A DNA stretch of 25,042 nucleotides, taken from contig SCTP01000343.1 in the NCBI GenBank assembly GCA_004322325.1, positions 1-25,042 of the forward strand. Direction: 5' to 3'. The notes beneath the pieces are model-generated. The model searched no databases. It was not told where the DNA came from and saw only the letters and a program-made list of their open reading frames with translations. This document shows, piece after piece, positions 16,887 to 24,822 of the stretch. The number at the start of each line of letters is the position of its first letter. Position 1 is the first letter of the stretch. The position numbers and the translations under genes were made by a program. This stretch comes from Gammaproteobacteria bacterium. Its GTDB lineage: Bacteria > Pseudomonadota > Gammaproteobacteria > DSM-16500.

Positions 16887-17999
16887 CTATTGATGATGCG
16901 ATGGCGTAGTAGGCCGTTTACCGATGTAAATACAACTTGGACGGATTAATCGATTATTTTCTGCTTGCTCAATAATTTGCCCAGACCAACCAGCAATACG
17001 GCTAATGCAGAAAGTAGGGGTATAAAGTTCTCGTGGTAATTTCACCGTGCGCATAATCGCTGCTGCCCAAAACTCTACATTAGGATACAGTTTTCTTCCA
17101 GGTTTATATTCTTCTAAAAGAGGGACAGCGATTTTTTCTACGTCTAAACTTAGCTGCAAGAGAAGATCATAGTCAGCAATTTCTTGAGTTAAATGTCTCA
17201 GTGCTGCTGCACGAGGATCATACGTTTTATAAACACGATGCCCAAAACCCATTAACCGTTCACCTTTTTCGAGCTGCTCCCGGATCCATTTTTCTGCATT
17301 TTCCTTACTGCCAATAGCATCGAGCATATCATCTACTTTTGAAGGTGCGCCACCATGTAGAGGGCCGATTAGTGCGCCGATTGCAGCAGTGATGGCTGAC
17401 ACAATATCAGAACGAGTGGAGGTTACCACGCGCGCAGTGAAGGTTGAGGCATTAATGTCGTGGTCGAGTGATAGCATGAGATAAGTATCTAAGGCTTTTA
17501 CCTTGACAGCGGTGGGTTTTTCATCCTGTAACATATAAAGGTAATTTGCTGTATGGCCTAAATTTTTATCGGGTTCGTGTTGGGGTTTAGAATGTATGAA
17601 ATTGTAATAATAAGCAACGATCGTTGGTGCTTTAGCAAAAATCTCCATGGCTTGCTCGATGGTGGGAGGCCAGCTTTCGCCAGGTACTTGCAGGGCTGAA
17701 ATGGCGGTTCTTAATACAGACATTGGGGGCATGGTTTTGGGGAGGGTATCAATTATTTTTTTAATATAATCAGGAAGAGCACGTTTTTCTGCAAGGACTG
17801 CTTTAAATGTTTTACTTTGCTCGGGGTTAGGTAAGTCTCCATACCAGAGGAGATAAACAATTTCTTCTAAACAGTGATCCCTCACTAACTCTTCTGCCCA
17901 ATAGCCGCGATATATTAACTCGCCTTTTTCGCCGTTGACAGACGAAATTTTAGATTCCGCAACAGCAATTCCTTCAAGTCCTAGGTGCAACGTGCTCAT
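16887..17999 (-). CDS. Citrate (or 2-methylcitrate) synthase
   Basis: 370 residues, the short bacterial type. Condenses acetyl-CoA (or propionyl-CoA) with oxaloacetate. Active-site pieces: oxaloacetate His180 in LSLDHDINASTF, His215 in GPLHGGA, His254 in GFGHRVYKTYDPRA, and Arg residues near the C-terminus (IRPSCIYIG). At the spot of the catalytic Asp (NVDF in most relatives) the sequence is YPNVEFWAAAI, with Glu309; I recall this NVEFWAA form in some actinobacterial enzymes, so it may be a subfamily trait. SD CAGGAG lies 7 nt before the ATG. The first 21 codons and leader recur, diverged, at 24720-24820 fused to a hydroxylase. Citrate against methylcitrate cannot be separated by eye. Confidence 0.93.
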   Translation of the reverse strand: MSTLHLGLEGIAVAESKISSVNGEKGELIYRGYWAEELVRDHCLEEIVYLLWYGDLPNPEQSKTFKAVLAEKRALPDYIKKIIDTLPKTMPPMSVLRTAISALQVPGESWPPTIEQAMEIFAKAPTIVAYYYNFIHSKPQHEPDKNLGHTANYLYMLQDEKPTAVKVKALDTYLMLSLDHDINASTFTARVVTSTRSDIVSAITAAIGALIGPLHGGAPSKVDDMLDAIGSKENAEKWIREQLEKGERLMGFGHRVYKTYDPRAAALRHLTQEIADYDLLLQLSLDVEKIAVPLLEEYKPGRKLYPNVEFWAAAIMRTVKLPRELYTPTFCISRIAGWSGQIIEQAENNRLIRPSCIYIGKRPTTPSHHQ

Positions 18000-18037
18000 G
18001 TTTTTTCTCCTGTGATGTAATATTATGACATTAAGCT
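17937..18037 (-). repeat. Direct repeat copy A: citrate synthase leader and first 21 codons
   Basis: This stretch matches 24720-24820 in the same orientation. The 63 coding bases differ at 10 positions, all transitions; the encoded 21 residues differ only at residue 10 (Gly here, Glu in copy B). Similarity carries on through the SD and upstream leader to an AAGCT at 18033-18037, with small indels. Copies lie 6,783 bp apart. Confidence 0.92.
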
Positions 18038-18060
18038 AGAAGCGCTCCCAACAAACTGCA

Positions 18061-18693
18061 TCAGTTAAGCAATAATTTGGTATAAAAAATATTTATAAAC
18101 ATACTGATCGCAATTATTATCACAATTAATGCAGCCACCCTGTTCAATATACGAACAAAAAAATTGTTATTAGGCACTCGCCGTAGTCGGTTACCAACGA
18201 AGCATAAGAAAGAAAACCAAAAAAATTCCGTGATAACACAAGAAAAACCAAAGAGCATTTTACTCTGCGTTGTAGTAAATAAAAGCGTATTTGATCCAAT
18301 GATCAAAAATGCATCCATCAATGCATGCGGGTTTAACAATGATACAGAAATCGAATAACCCATTTGTTTAATCCAAGAACAGGAATTTACTTCCGACAAG
18401 GAAGTCAACTCATTTCGCCATAAAGAATAACTTAGATAACACAAAAAACTACCCCCAATTAAAAGAATTGTGTTCTTAAGCCATGCAATCTGAAACACAA
18501 TCAGACTTAAACCAAAAATCGCACTACCAATCAAGATAGCATCGCAAATGGTCGCAGAAAGAATCGCTGGCCATGAATCAATAAAACGAGACTGTCTCAG
18601 CCCTTGATTGAGCATAAAAATATTCTGAGCTCCAAGAGGCATAATAATGCCGAGCGTTAAAAAAAAACCATATATCAAAGGATAAAATGACAT
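18061..18693 (-). CDS. LysE/ArgO-family amino-acid exporter
   Basis: 210 residues, about six membrane spans. The N-terminus has the LysE/ArgO hallmark GIIMPLGAQNIFMLNQGLRQ, and the middle has SVSLLNPHALMDAFLIIGS with the conserved Asn-Pro-His. Relatives export basic amino acids such as Lys and Arg, and sometimes others, across the inner membrane. It is the last gene of the island, 56 nt after the PF10014-type dioxygenase gene and ending just upstream of citrate synthase. Export of an unmodified or hydroxylated amino acid made next door is likely, but inferred. Confidence 0.92.
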   Translation of the reverse strand: MSFYPLIYGFFLTLGIIMPLGAQNIFMLNQGLRQSRFIDSWPAILSATICDAILIGSAIFGLSLIVFQIAWLKNTILLIGGSFLCYLSYSLWRNELTSLSEVNSCSWIKQMGYSISVSLLNPHALMDAFLIIGSNTLLFTTTQSKMLFGFSCVITEFFWFSFLCFVGNRLRRVPNNNFFVRILNRVAALIVIIIAISMFINIFYTKLLLN

Positions 18694-18749
18694 TTCCTAG
18701 GCCTCATTTTTAGGATTTAACCTCGTAAAAATGCACTATAGCATACTTC

Positions 18750-19628
18750 TTATTGAACAATGTTGATATCAAATCCTATACTGGATCGATGTCCTTTTTT
18801 ATATCCAGATAGCACGGAGAACGGTGTAACATTATGCCACAAATTCGTACATCGATCAGGCTGTAAAATACCTTGGCCAGGTGCTAACCGTGTAGCAATC
18901 AAACGTGTTTTTTTATCTGCACCAAAAATTTGACTTACTCCACCAATTATATTTTTTCTCTCAACTACCAATGCGGAAACAATATAATCATAACCATCCT
19001 GATGAATACCTTCTGGAGAATTGTTTCCTGCTTGTTCGCATGTCGCTTCCACATAGGTGTGATGAGTTACAATATTTAATTTCTTGATGCCTTCATAATC
19101 AACCCGCATGGTACTCGCAACACCTTCAAGCAATCGCTCGAATGTATTATTTTCAACCGCTTCATTTGTAGATTCAGAAAATACTCTAGGATATATACGA
19201 TAGTCAAATCTATCAGAAGATTCAATTTTGGCTCCTTTTTGAGAGAATTTTTTAATTGGTATTCTTTTAATTTTCCATTCATCGTCGTAAGAAAGCATAA
19301 ACTCAGCAATAGAACGTTTCCGCCAAGGTTTAATTCGCTTAAACAACTCAAGTTGAGGAATGGATAAATGATCCAAAAAAAACTGAAAATTAGTGATGTC
19401 TATTTTGCCCATATAATAATCGGCCAACATATTAGGAGTCAATTTCTCGGTTAATGTTTCTGGAAGATTTTTTTGCAAAAAATCTAATTGCATTTTCCGC
19501 ATATCATAATAATCCCATGGCAAATCATGGTACACTTTTTTCGTCTCTTCAAAAAAAATTTCTCGATTAATTCCAAAATCATCTATATTAAAAATAACAA
19601 TTGGAGATTGAATTTTTTCTAAAAACAT
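18750..19628 (-). CDS. Fe(II)/2-oxoglutarate dioxygenase, PF10014-like (amino-acid hydroxylase family)
   Basis: 292 residues. The C-terminal third carries the double-stranded beta-helix metal site: His209 and Asp211 in SPEGIHQDGYDYIVSALV, His265 in NLWHNVTPF, and likely 2OG-binding Arg281 in GHRSSIGFDI; GGVSQIFG is also typical of the family. The family includes free amino-acid hydroxylases such as the isoleucine 4-dioxygenase of Bacillus. Residues 1-140 are an N-terminal region I cannot name (PWDYYDMRKMQLDFLQKNLP), longer than the small Bacillus enzymes. A strong SD (TGAGGTGA) lies before the ATG. Placed between an amino-acid antiporter-like permease and a LysE exporter, which fits uptake, hydroxylation and release of an amino acid. 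Substrate unknown. Confidence 0.85.
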   Translation of the reverse strand: MFLEKIQSPIVIFNIDDFGINREIFFEETKKVYHDLPWDYYDMRKMQLDFLQKNLPETLTEKLTPNMLADYYMGKIDITNFQFFLDHLSIPQLELFKRIKPWRKRSIAEFMLSYDDEWKIKRIPIKKFSQKGAKIESSDRFDYRIYPRVFSESTNEAVENNTFERLLEGVASTMRVDYEGIKKLNIVTHHTYVEATCEQAGNNSPEGIHQDGYDYIVSALVVERKNIIGGVSQIFGADKKTRLIATRLAPGQGILQPDRCTNLWHNVTPFSVLSGYKKGHRSSIGFDINIVQ

Positions 19629-19650
19629 AGGTCACCTCAGTTTTATATAT

Positions 19651-20973
19651 TTAAATTGTTCCAGCGAGTGAAGTTGATTGATTTCCTGGATAAATCATTT
19701 TCCATTGTGTGAATAGATAAATCGGAACACCACTCAATGCTAATAAAAGACAATACATCATTGTCTTATGATCTGATCCATAACAAGCCCAAGCAACATA
19801 AATTACTGCTAAAATATTAACGCTAATTTTTTTATAGAAGTGCTTATATTGTTTGCGCTGAATTAAAATGACAATTTCTGCCAAAACAGTAAATCCATAA
19901 ACTATTAAAATAGAATCTGTCGCGAGCGAAATAATAGAGGTAAATTTATCTACTAACCCTTTATTATAATTCATTATTAATAAAATAGTTATCAACACAC
20001 TAGAAAGAACAAGCGCATTAACCGGTGTATCATACCTAGACACTCTTGTAAAAAATCGCGGAAATGCTTTATTCATACTAGCAGCATACGGCACCTGCCC
20101 CTGCAGTAAGATCCAACCATTTAACGCTCCAACGGAAGAAATAATTGCAGCTATTGCAACAACACCACCACCAATATTACCAATGGTCAATGTGGCAGCA
20201 TCTGCAAAAGGTGCCGTTGAATTTACCAACATATTCATTGGAATTATACCCATGACAACCACCGTACTTAATACATACAAAATGATTGCAATAGACGTGC
20301 CAAAAATCGTTGCAAATGGTATGTTTCGCCTCGGATTCTGAATATGATCTACTGGAACAGTTGCAGACTCTACGCCCGTCAAAGCCCACATAGTTAATGC
20401 TGCACTACCAGAAAGAGCCATAAAATTAGATTGATGAGTTACGTTAAAAGCTGCGAAATGATTTAGCTTGATGAAAAACAACCCTAAAAATGAAACCAAG
20501 ACAAGGGGAATCATTTTTAGAAAAACAGTAATCATTTGAACTGTACCTGCTTTGCGAATACCCAAAATATTGATAATAGTCAATGCCCATATAATCCCAG
20601 CTATCATCAAAAAAGATGCTAAATTATTGTTAGAAATAATAGGAAAAAAATAACTCATATAACTTACCAATGAAGTCGCAATCGCTGCATTCCCTACCCA
20701 ACTATATATCCAATATAGATAAGCAATTTGAAATCCTACAAAATTACCAAATGCTTCATGGCAATAGGCATAAGGACCTCCATCCTTAGGCAACAATACA
20801 CTTAGCCTAGAAAAAATAATAGCAATTAAAATAGCTCCAACACTGGTAAAAACCCAGGCAAAAATACTGATAGAACCGTATTGAGCTAATGAAGAAGGTA
20901 ATAGAAACACACCAGAACCCACCATATTGCCTATAACTAATGCTATTAGCATCCATATACTTAATGCTTTCAT
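19651..20973 (-). CDS. APC-family amino-acid permease/antiporter (AdiC/CadB/PotE-like)
   Basis: 440 residues with about twelve membrane spans. The first helix has the APC substrate motif IGNMVGSGVFLLP, and helix 6 contains ALTMWALTGVESATVP, both typical of the basic amino-acid/polyamine antiporter group in the inner membrane. Next gene downstream after 22 nt is the PF10014-type dioxygenase, so the pair is probably one transcript. The 197-bp gap upstream (20974-21170) is the most likely place for a promoter of the three downstream genes, though I see no convincing -35/-10 pair in it. Confidence 0.9.
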   Translation of the reverse strand: MKALSIWMLIALVIGNMVGSGVFLLPSSLAQYGSISIFAWVFTSVGAILIAIIFSRLSVLLPKDGGPYAYCHEAFGNFVGFQIAYLYWIYSWVGNAAIATSLVSYMSYFFPIISNNNLASFLMIAGIIWALTIINILGIRKAGTVQMITVFLKMIPLVLVSFLGLFFIKLNHFAAFNVTHQSNFMALSGSAALTMWALTGVESATVPVDHIQNPRRNIPFATIFGTSIAIILYVLSTVVVMGIIPMNMLVNSTAPFADAATLTIGNIGGGVVAIAAIISSVGALNGWILLQGQVPYAASMNKAFPRFFTRVSRYDTPVNALVLSSVLITILLIMNYNKGLVDKFTSIISLATDSILIVYGFTVLAEIVILIQRKQYKHFYKKISVNILAVIYVAWACYGSDHKTMMYCLLLALSGVPIYLFTQWKMIYPGNQSTSLAGTI

Positions 20974-21170
20974 ACTTTACTCCAACCTAATTAGATAAAA
21001 ATTTTTAAACTAAAATATTTTCCTGAGAATAAACTTATAACTCATCCTTGGTTATCCACAATAGATATGCATAAAGCATATTAATTTTTCAAAGAAAGTA
21101 AGTGAGATTTTTGCTGCAGATCTTGGAGAGGAATACTTATTCTATATCAGTTTATTTTGCATAACAACAC
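20974..21170. other. Intergenic gap in the island, probable promoter region
   Basis: Very AT-rich 197 bp between the MFS gene's end and the APC gene's start. It contains one perfect DnaA-box word TTATCCACA (21052-21060), likely by chance, and no ORF of note. It is the largest gap in the island and would divide it into two transcripts: hydroxylase-ligase-MFS, and APC-dioxygenase-LysE. Confidence 0.4.
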
Positions 21171-22400
21171 TTAATCAGTATCAAGCTTGATCTGAAAACA
21201 AAAACTTCTCGTCGCAGCAACATAAATAAGAAAATAATAAGCTAAATAAGAAATAATACCTAATATTAAATAAATAATCGCAAGAGCCAAAACACTTTTC
21301 AAGCCAATTGATGAAATAAAGTATGTAATAATAAATGCCCCAGCAATCTGTAGTCCGCTATAAAAAGAGCTTGCTGTTCCTGCTATATCAGCAAATTCAT
21401 GCAATGCACCTGCTGAACAATTAGAAAATAAAAGACCTGCCCCAATAATGGATAACATAGAAGGTATGATAATTAAATATACATTTATGCTGAACTGAAA
21501 AAAACCTATTAACATAAAAATACCAGCCAAGGTTATACACGTAACACCTGCTAGAATCACCAAATTAATATTAAATCTGGAAACAAAATAGCTGCTTAAG
21601 AAAGCTCCAAAAACCAACATAAGAGAAGTTAATAATAATATTAAACCATATTCGTTAACACTGAAATGTAAATTATTTTGTAATATAAAAGGACTTATTG
21701 AAAAATAAATCATTAAAAGTGAATAACCCACACTCGAACAAATTGCATAACCAAGAAATTTTCTATTCGCTAGCATTCTCTGATAATTTTTCTTAATTCG
21801 CTGAACATTAGTTGCTTCAACATTAAATTCTTTATTGGTTTCAGGCAGGTGACAATACACAATACACAATGCTAAAAATGCAAATACAAATAAAAAATAG
21901 AAGTTTCCACGCCACCCACCATAATATGTTAAGTAGCCCCCTATAGCGGGAGCAAACGTGATAACCAATTCAACACTAGCAGATACCGATGAACTGATTT
22001 TTGCCATTTGCTCCCCGCTATATATATCTCTTAAGATCGCCCGAGGAAGGGATAAACAAGCTGCTACTCCTATACCTTGACAAAAACGTCCTGCTAAAAG
22101 CGTATAAATAGTAGCGGAATCTGCACACACTATACTCGAAAAGCTCGCTATCAGAAGTGCAATCATAATTATTTTTCTACGCCCATAACGATCAGACAAC
22201 GATCCATAAATATACTGTCCCAAAGCAAATCCACATAAAAAACAAGTGACGGTTCCCTGAGATAAATTAATGGAACACTTAAAATAAGAAGCAATAATGG
22301 GCAGGCTAGATACATACAAATCTGAAAACAATGCCGAGCATACCGACAGAATAAAAATAATTATTGATATTTTGTAAGATAAGACGGCATCATTTTTCAT
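21171..22400 (-). CDS. MFS exporter, Bcr/CflA (DHA1) type
   Basis: 409 residues, about twelve membrane spans. Family marks: SDLYVSSLPIIASYFKCSI in helix 1, motif A YGSLSDRYGRRKIIMIALL (about residues 65-83), FCQGIGVAACLSLPRAILRD (about 108-127), and motif-C-like ELVITFAPAIGGYL. Bcr/CflA exporters remove bicyclomycin, chloramphenicol and also dipeptides and cysteine. It starts 37 nt after the ATP-grasp ligase, so export of, and self-resistance to, the product of the ligase is the natural reading. Product unknown. Confidence 0.9.
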   Translation of the reverse strand: MKNDAVLSYKISIIIFILSVCSALFSDLYVSSLPIIASYFKCSINLSQGTVTCFLCGFALGQYIYGSLSDRYGRRKIIMIALLIASFSSIVCADSATIYTLLAGRFCQGIGVAACLSLPRAILRDIYSGEQMAKISSSVSASVELVITFAPAIGGYLTYYGGWRGNFYFLFVFAFLALCIVYCHLPETNKEFNVEATNVQRIKKNYQRMLANRKFLGYAICSSVGYSLLMIYFSISPFILQNNLHFSVNEYGLILLLTSLMLVFGAFLSSYFVSRFNINLVILAGVTCITLAGIFMLIGFFQFSINVYLIIIPSMLSIIGAGLLFSNCSAGALHEFADIAGTASSFYSGLQIAGAFIITYFISSIGLKSVLALAIIYLILGIISYLAYYFLIYVAATRSFCFQIKLDTD

Positions 22401-22437
22401 AAATATTCTATTTTCTATCTAATTTATCGATAAGTTA

Positions 22438-23688
22438 TCAACTGATCAGAAGGTATTCGCTACAATCGATATTATTTAGATATTCGAGGTCTTTTTCAAG
22501 AAGATTTTTTTCTTTATGTTGTAGATAAACTATGCCGATAATATCTTCTAGATTTTTGGCCTTTTTGATAAAATCACCTACTTTCGCATGAAGCTCTATT
22601 TTACGGAAGCTTGGCAATCCCCTTATTTTATCTGTTTTAATTTGGTCAATGATCCCATTTTTGTCGGACATAAGGTATACTTTGACCAATTCTTTCTGAA
22701 GATTATCAGACAAATTTACCGCCGCATTCACAAATTTCTCTGGAGCAGCATACACAAGCACACTTAAGTCAACTTGTGAATGTCCATATGAGTCATGTAG
22801 AAGAAATCTATCCATATTCGAACCCGCCGGCCTAGCGCCAATTTCTACCAGCACTGGGCCATACTCATCAATCATCACTTCCACATGCGCTGGGCCATAA
22901 TTAATCTCTAGTGCATCCAAAACAGAGAAAACATATTTATTCAACAGTGAGTTATATTGAAAATTCCTTGATAAAAATCGAGTGGATTTATAAAGAGAGT
23001 TGCCTTCTTCATTAATAATTTTATCATATACACAATATTCAGATACGATATGTTTACCTTTACTACTAACCGTATTAACAACATATTCAATACCAACAAT
23101 ATATTCCTGAATTAAAAGCATGTAATTTTTCTGATTAAAGAGGTCATGAGAACTAAGTAAGCGAGAGAAAGCCTCCTGTACAGCCTCAAAATCTTGACAT
23201 AAACTAAAGCCCTCCCCACTACCACTTTTTAATGGTTTAACAACAACAGGCCAAGATACTTTAGCTTCTTTCATCCACGGAAAAATATCATCAATTTTAC
23301 TTGTCTTTATTTGCTTTATTGACCTTAGACCACTTTTCTCAATAGTTTCTCCCATAATGAATTTATCTCTTCTTGCCAAACTAAGACGAGAAGAATTTCT
23401 CTTATCTAAACCAAACTCATGGCTAAGTTTATCTGCAATCCACACGCCAGAGTCAGAACCTGGCAAAATAAAATCAGGTATACCATACTTCTGAATCCAG
23501 TTAAAAGTCTCAGCTAATTCATAATGAACATTACATTCTTCATATTGCTCTCTTTTTAATTCTTTTGTAATAAAATCGGGCAAATCTTGATTGCTCTGCA
23601 AATGCAAACACTTATAGCCTTTATTAGAAAATAATTCTGCATATTGTCCACCAGTAGAATACCCATCAACGATAACACAAAATTTCAT
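22438..23688 (-). CDS. ATP-grasp carboxylate-amine ligase (L-amino-acid ligase-like)
   Basis: 416 residues from ATG 23688, chosen over the TTG at 23703 because GAGGGGA sits properly spaced before it. ATP-grasp layout: Rossmann-like N-domain (1-100), the ATP-binding VVVKPLKSGSGEGF (148-161), QEYIVGIEYVV (194-204), and the metal-binding strand GPAHVEVMI...VLVEIGARPAG (265-289; Glu270 and Glu282 the probable ligands). These enzymes activate a carboxylate as acyl phosphate and join it to an amine; BacD-like members make dipeptides. The hydroxylase gene upstream overlaps or abuts it and the MFS exporter follows, suggesting the hydroxylated amino acid is one of its substrates. Assignment to family is firm, to dipeptide synthesis inferred. 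Confidence 0.88.
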   Translation of the reverse strand: MKFCVIVDGYSTGGQYAELFSNKGYKCLHLQSNQDLPDFITKELKREQYEECNVHYELAETFNWIQKYGIPDFILPGSDSGVWIADKLSHEFGLDKRNSSRLSLARRDKFIMGETIEKSGLRSIKQIKTSKIDDIFPWMKEAKVSWPVVVKPLKSGSGEGFSLCQDFEAVQEAFSRLLSSHDLFNQKNYMLLIQEYIVGIEYVVNTVSSKGKHIVSEYCVYDKIINEEGNSLYKSTRFLSRNFQYNSLLNKYVFSVLDALEINYGPAHVEVMIDEYGPVLVEIGARPAGSNMDRFLLHDSYGHSQVDLSVLVYAAPEKFVNAAVNLSDNLQKELVKVYLMSDKNGIIDQIKTDKIRGLPSFRKIELHAKVGDFIKKAKNLEDIIGIVYLQHKEKNLLEKDLEYLNNIDCSEYLLIS

Positions 23689-23699
23689 AATCAATCCCC

Positions 23700-24782
23700 T
23701 CAAATACTGCTATTAGATACACAAGAAATTTCACGGTCGAATTTATATGTGATAATACGCTCACTTTTTGAAAATAGAATATTTGCTCGAGTTAAATCAC
23801 GAGATATATATAATCTTTGTAACCACCTATCTTGCCCATCAAAATTCGCCTTAAAATATGTCCGTCCATGCAATGCGCGTCGATTATCAATTATAATCAA
23901 ATCGCCTTCCTCCAAGACAACAGCTCTCTTATGTTTATCGATTATTTTTTTTAATGTCTTAATTGCCATTTCTGCTTCATCTGTTAACCCTCTCATTAGA
24001 TCAGGATCAAATGTAATTAATAAATCACGAGAATCTCCATACAAAATAGGGATTGTTGGTCCATTGCCACGCATCCCATTTACGCTTCCAAATGAATAAT
24101 CGATTCCTGTTTTGAATAAAGGCTTTCTAAGTATTCTTTCCAATTCTGCATCAATATCATCTTGAAAATAACGAATACTAGAAATAATAGTTTGCGCTTC
24201 TTTGTGGCGATCACTGCGCAAACAAAAAAGAGATAAAAAATCTGGTGTATATGGATGAAAAGCTGTTTCAGTATGAAAATCAAGCAGAATCGTTGAACTT
24301 TCTGATGAAAGCATATCCTTATTATTATAAGTTGGTCTAACATTATGAAATATATTTCCCTTATTTTCTTGAATGTAACTAAATGGCTCGCCCAAAAATC
24401 TAGCAATAGCAGCTAACCAAAACTCACTGTAAAAAGTTTTTTTCTTTTCTCGCACTTCTTCAATATTAACAGGAGTATTCATTAAAGATCTATCATATGG
24501 AAATGAACGAAATAATAAATACCCATCTTCATTCCCATAAGTTTTAAAATTCATTAGCAATTCTTTTATATAATCTGGAAAAGAATATGCAGCTAAGGAA
24601 GCCTGTTGAATAAAATACTCCAGATTTTCATATGGATTAGCTGTAAGGTAATGATCTAATAAATTCAAAAAATAAACAAGATCAACCTTTAACCCATTCT
24701 TATTGTATGAGGTATTTTTAACAGATGAGATTTTAGATTCTGCGACAGCAATTTCCTCAAGCCCTAGGTGTAACGTACTCAT
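23700..24782 (-). CDS. Clavaminate-synthase-like Fe(II)/2OG amino-acid hydroxylase with citrate synthase N-terminus
   Basis: 360 residues. From residue 22 on it is a TauD/clavaminate-synthase-like protein of the AsnO/VioC kind, which hydroxylate the beta carbon of free amino acids. Metal site: His170 and Glu172 in LLDFHTETAFHPYTPD and His305 in IDNRRALHGRTYF; Arg319 or Arg323 (DRWLQRLYISR) should hold 2-oxoglutarate. The HxE variant is normal in that group. Residues 1-21 are not part of this family: they are the start of citrate synthase with one change, and the leader with SD AGGAGG is also copied. The usual start of the enzyme was therefore replaced at codon 21/22. Its TGA is 11 nt upstream of the ATP-grasp ATG. 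Substrate (Asn, Arg, Lys or other) cannot be told. Confidence 0.88.
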   Translation of the reverse strand: MSTLHLGLEEIAVAESKISSVKNTSYNKNGLKVDLVYFLNLLDHYLTANPYENLEYFIQQASLAAYSFPDYIKELLMNFKTYGNEDGYLLFRSFPYDRSLMNTPVNIEEVREKKKTFYSEFWLAAIARFLGEPFSYIQENKGNIFHNVRPTYNNKDMLSSESSTILLDFHTETAFHPYTPDFLSLFCLRSDRHKEAQTIISSIRYFQDDIDAELERILRKPLFKTGIDYSFGSVNGMRGNGPTIPILYGDSRDLLITFDPDLMRGLTDEAEMAIKTLKKIIDKHKRAVVLEEGDLIIIDNRRALHGRTYFKANFDGQDRWLQRLYISRDLTRANILFSKSERIITYKFDREISCVSNSSI

Positions 24783-24820
24783 GCTTTTTCCTCCTGCAAT
24801 GTGATATTAAAAACTAAGCT
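24720..24820 (-). repeat. Direct repeat copy B: citrate synthase leader and first 21 codons, fused to hydroxylase
   Basis: Counterpart of 17937-18037. Nine of the ten coding differences are synonymous third-base transitions; the tenth gives Gly to Glu at residue 10. The SD is stronger here (AGGAGG) than in copy A (CAGGAG). The repeat stops at the stop codon (24823-24825) of the unidentified gene at the window's right edge. Confidence 0.92.
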
Positions 24821-24822
24821 GG

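Noticed and set aside
21052..21060. Perfect DnaA-box word TTATCCACA
   Set aside because: A single 9-base word can occur by chance in 25 kb; no cluster of boxes, no AT-rich unwinding repeats and no replication gene nearby.
23689..23703. TTG start for the ATP-grasp gene
   Set aside because: GAGGGGA is correctly spaced for the ATG at 23688 and would lie inside the coding region if TTG were used; residue 1 at 23688 also begins the first beta strand.
23644..24099. 151-codon plus-strand ORF opposite the hydroxylase/ATP-grasp junction
   Set aside because: It runs antisense across two well-supported genes, has no SD or family likeness, and its composition is that of a shadow frame.
18000..24820. 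Island as a transposon or integrative element
   Set aside because: No transposase, integrase, tRNA or terminal inverted repeats seen; the flanking repeats are gene 5' ends, which fits homologous or illegitimate recombination better.
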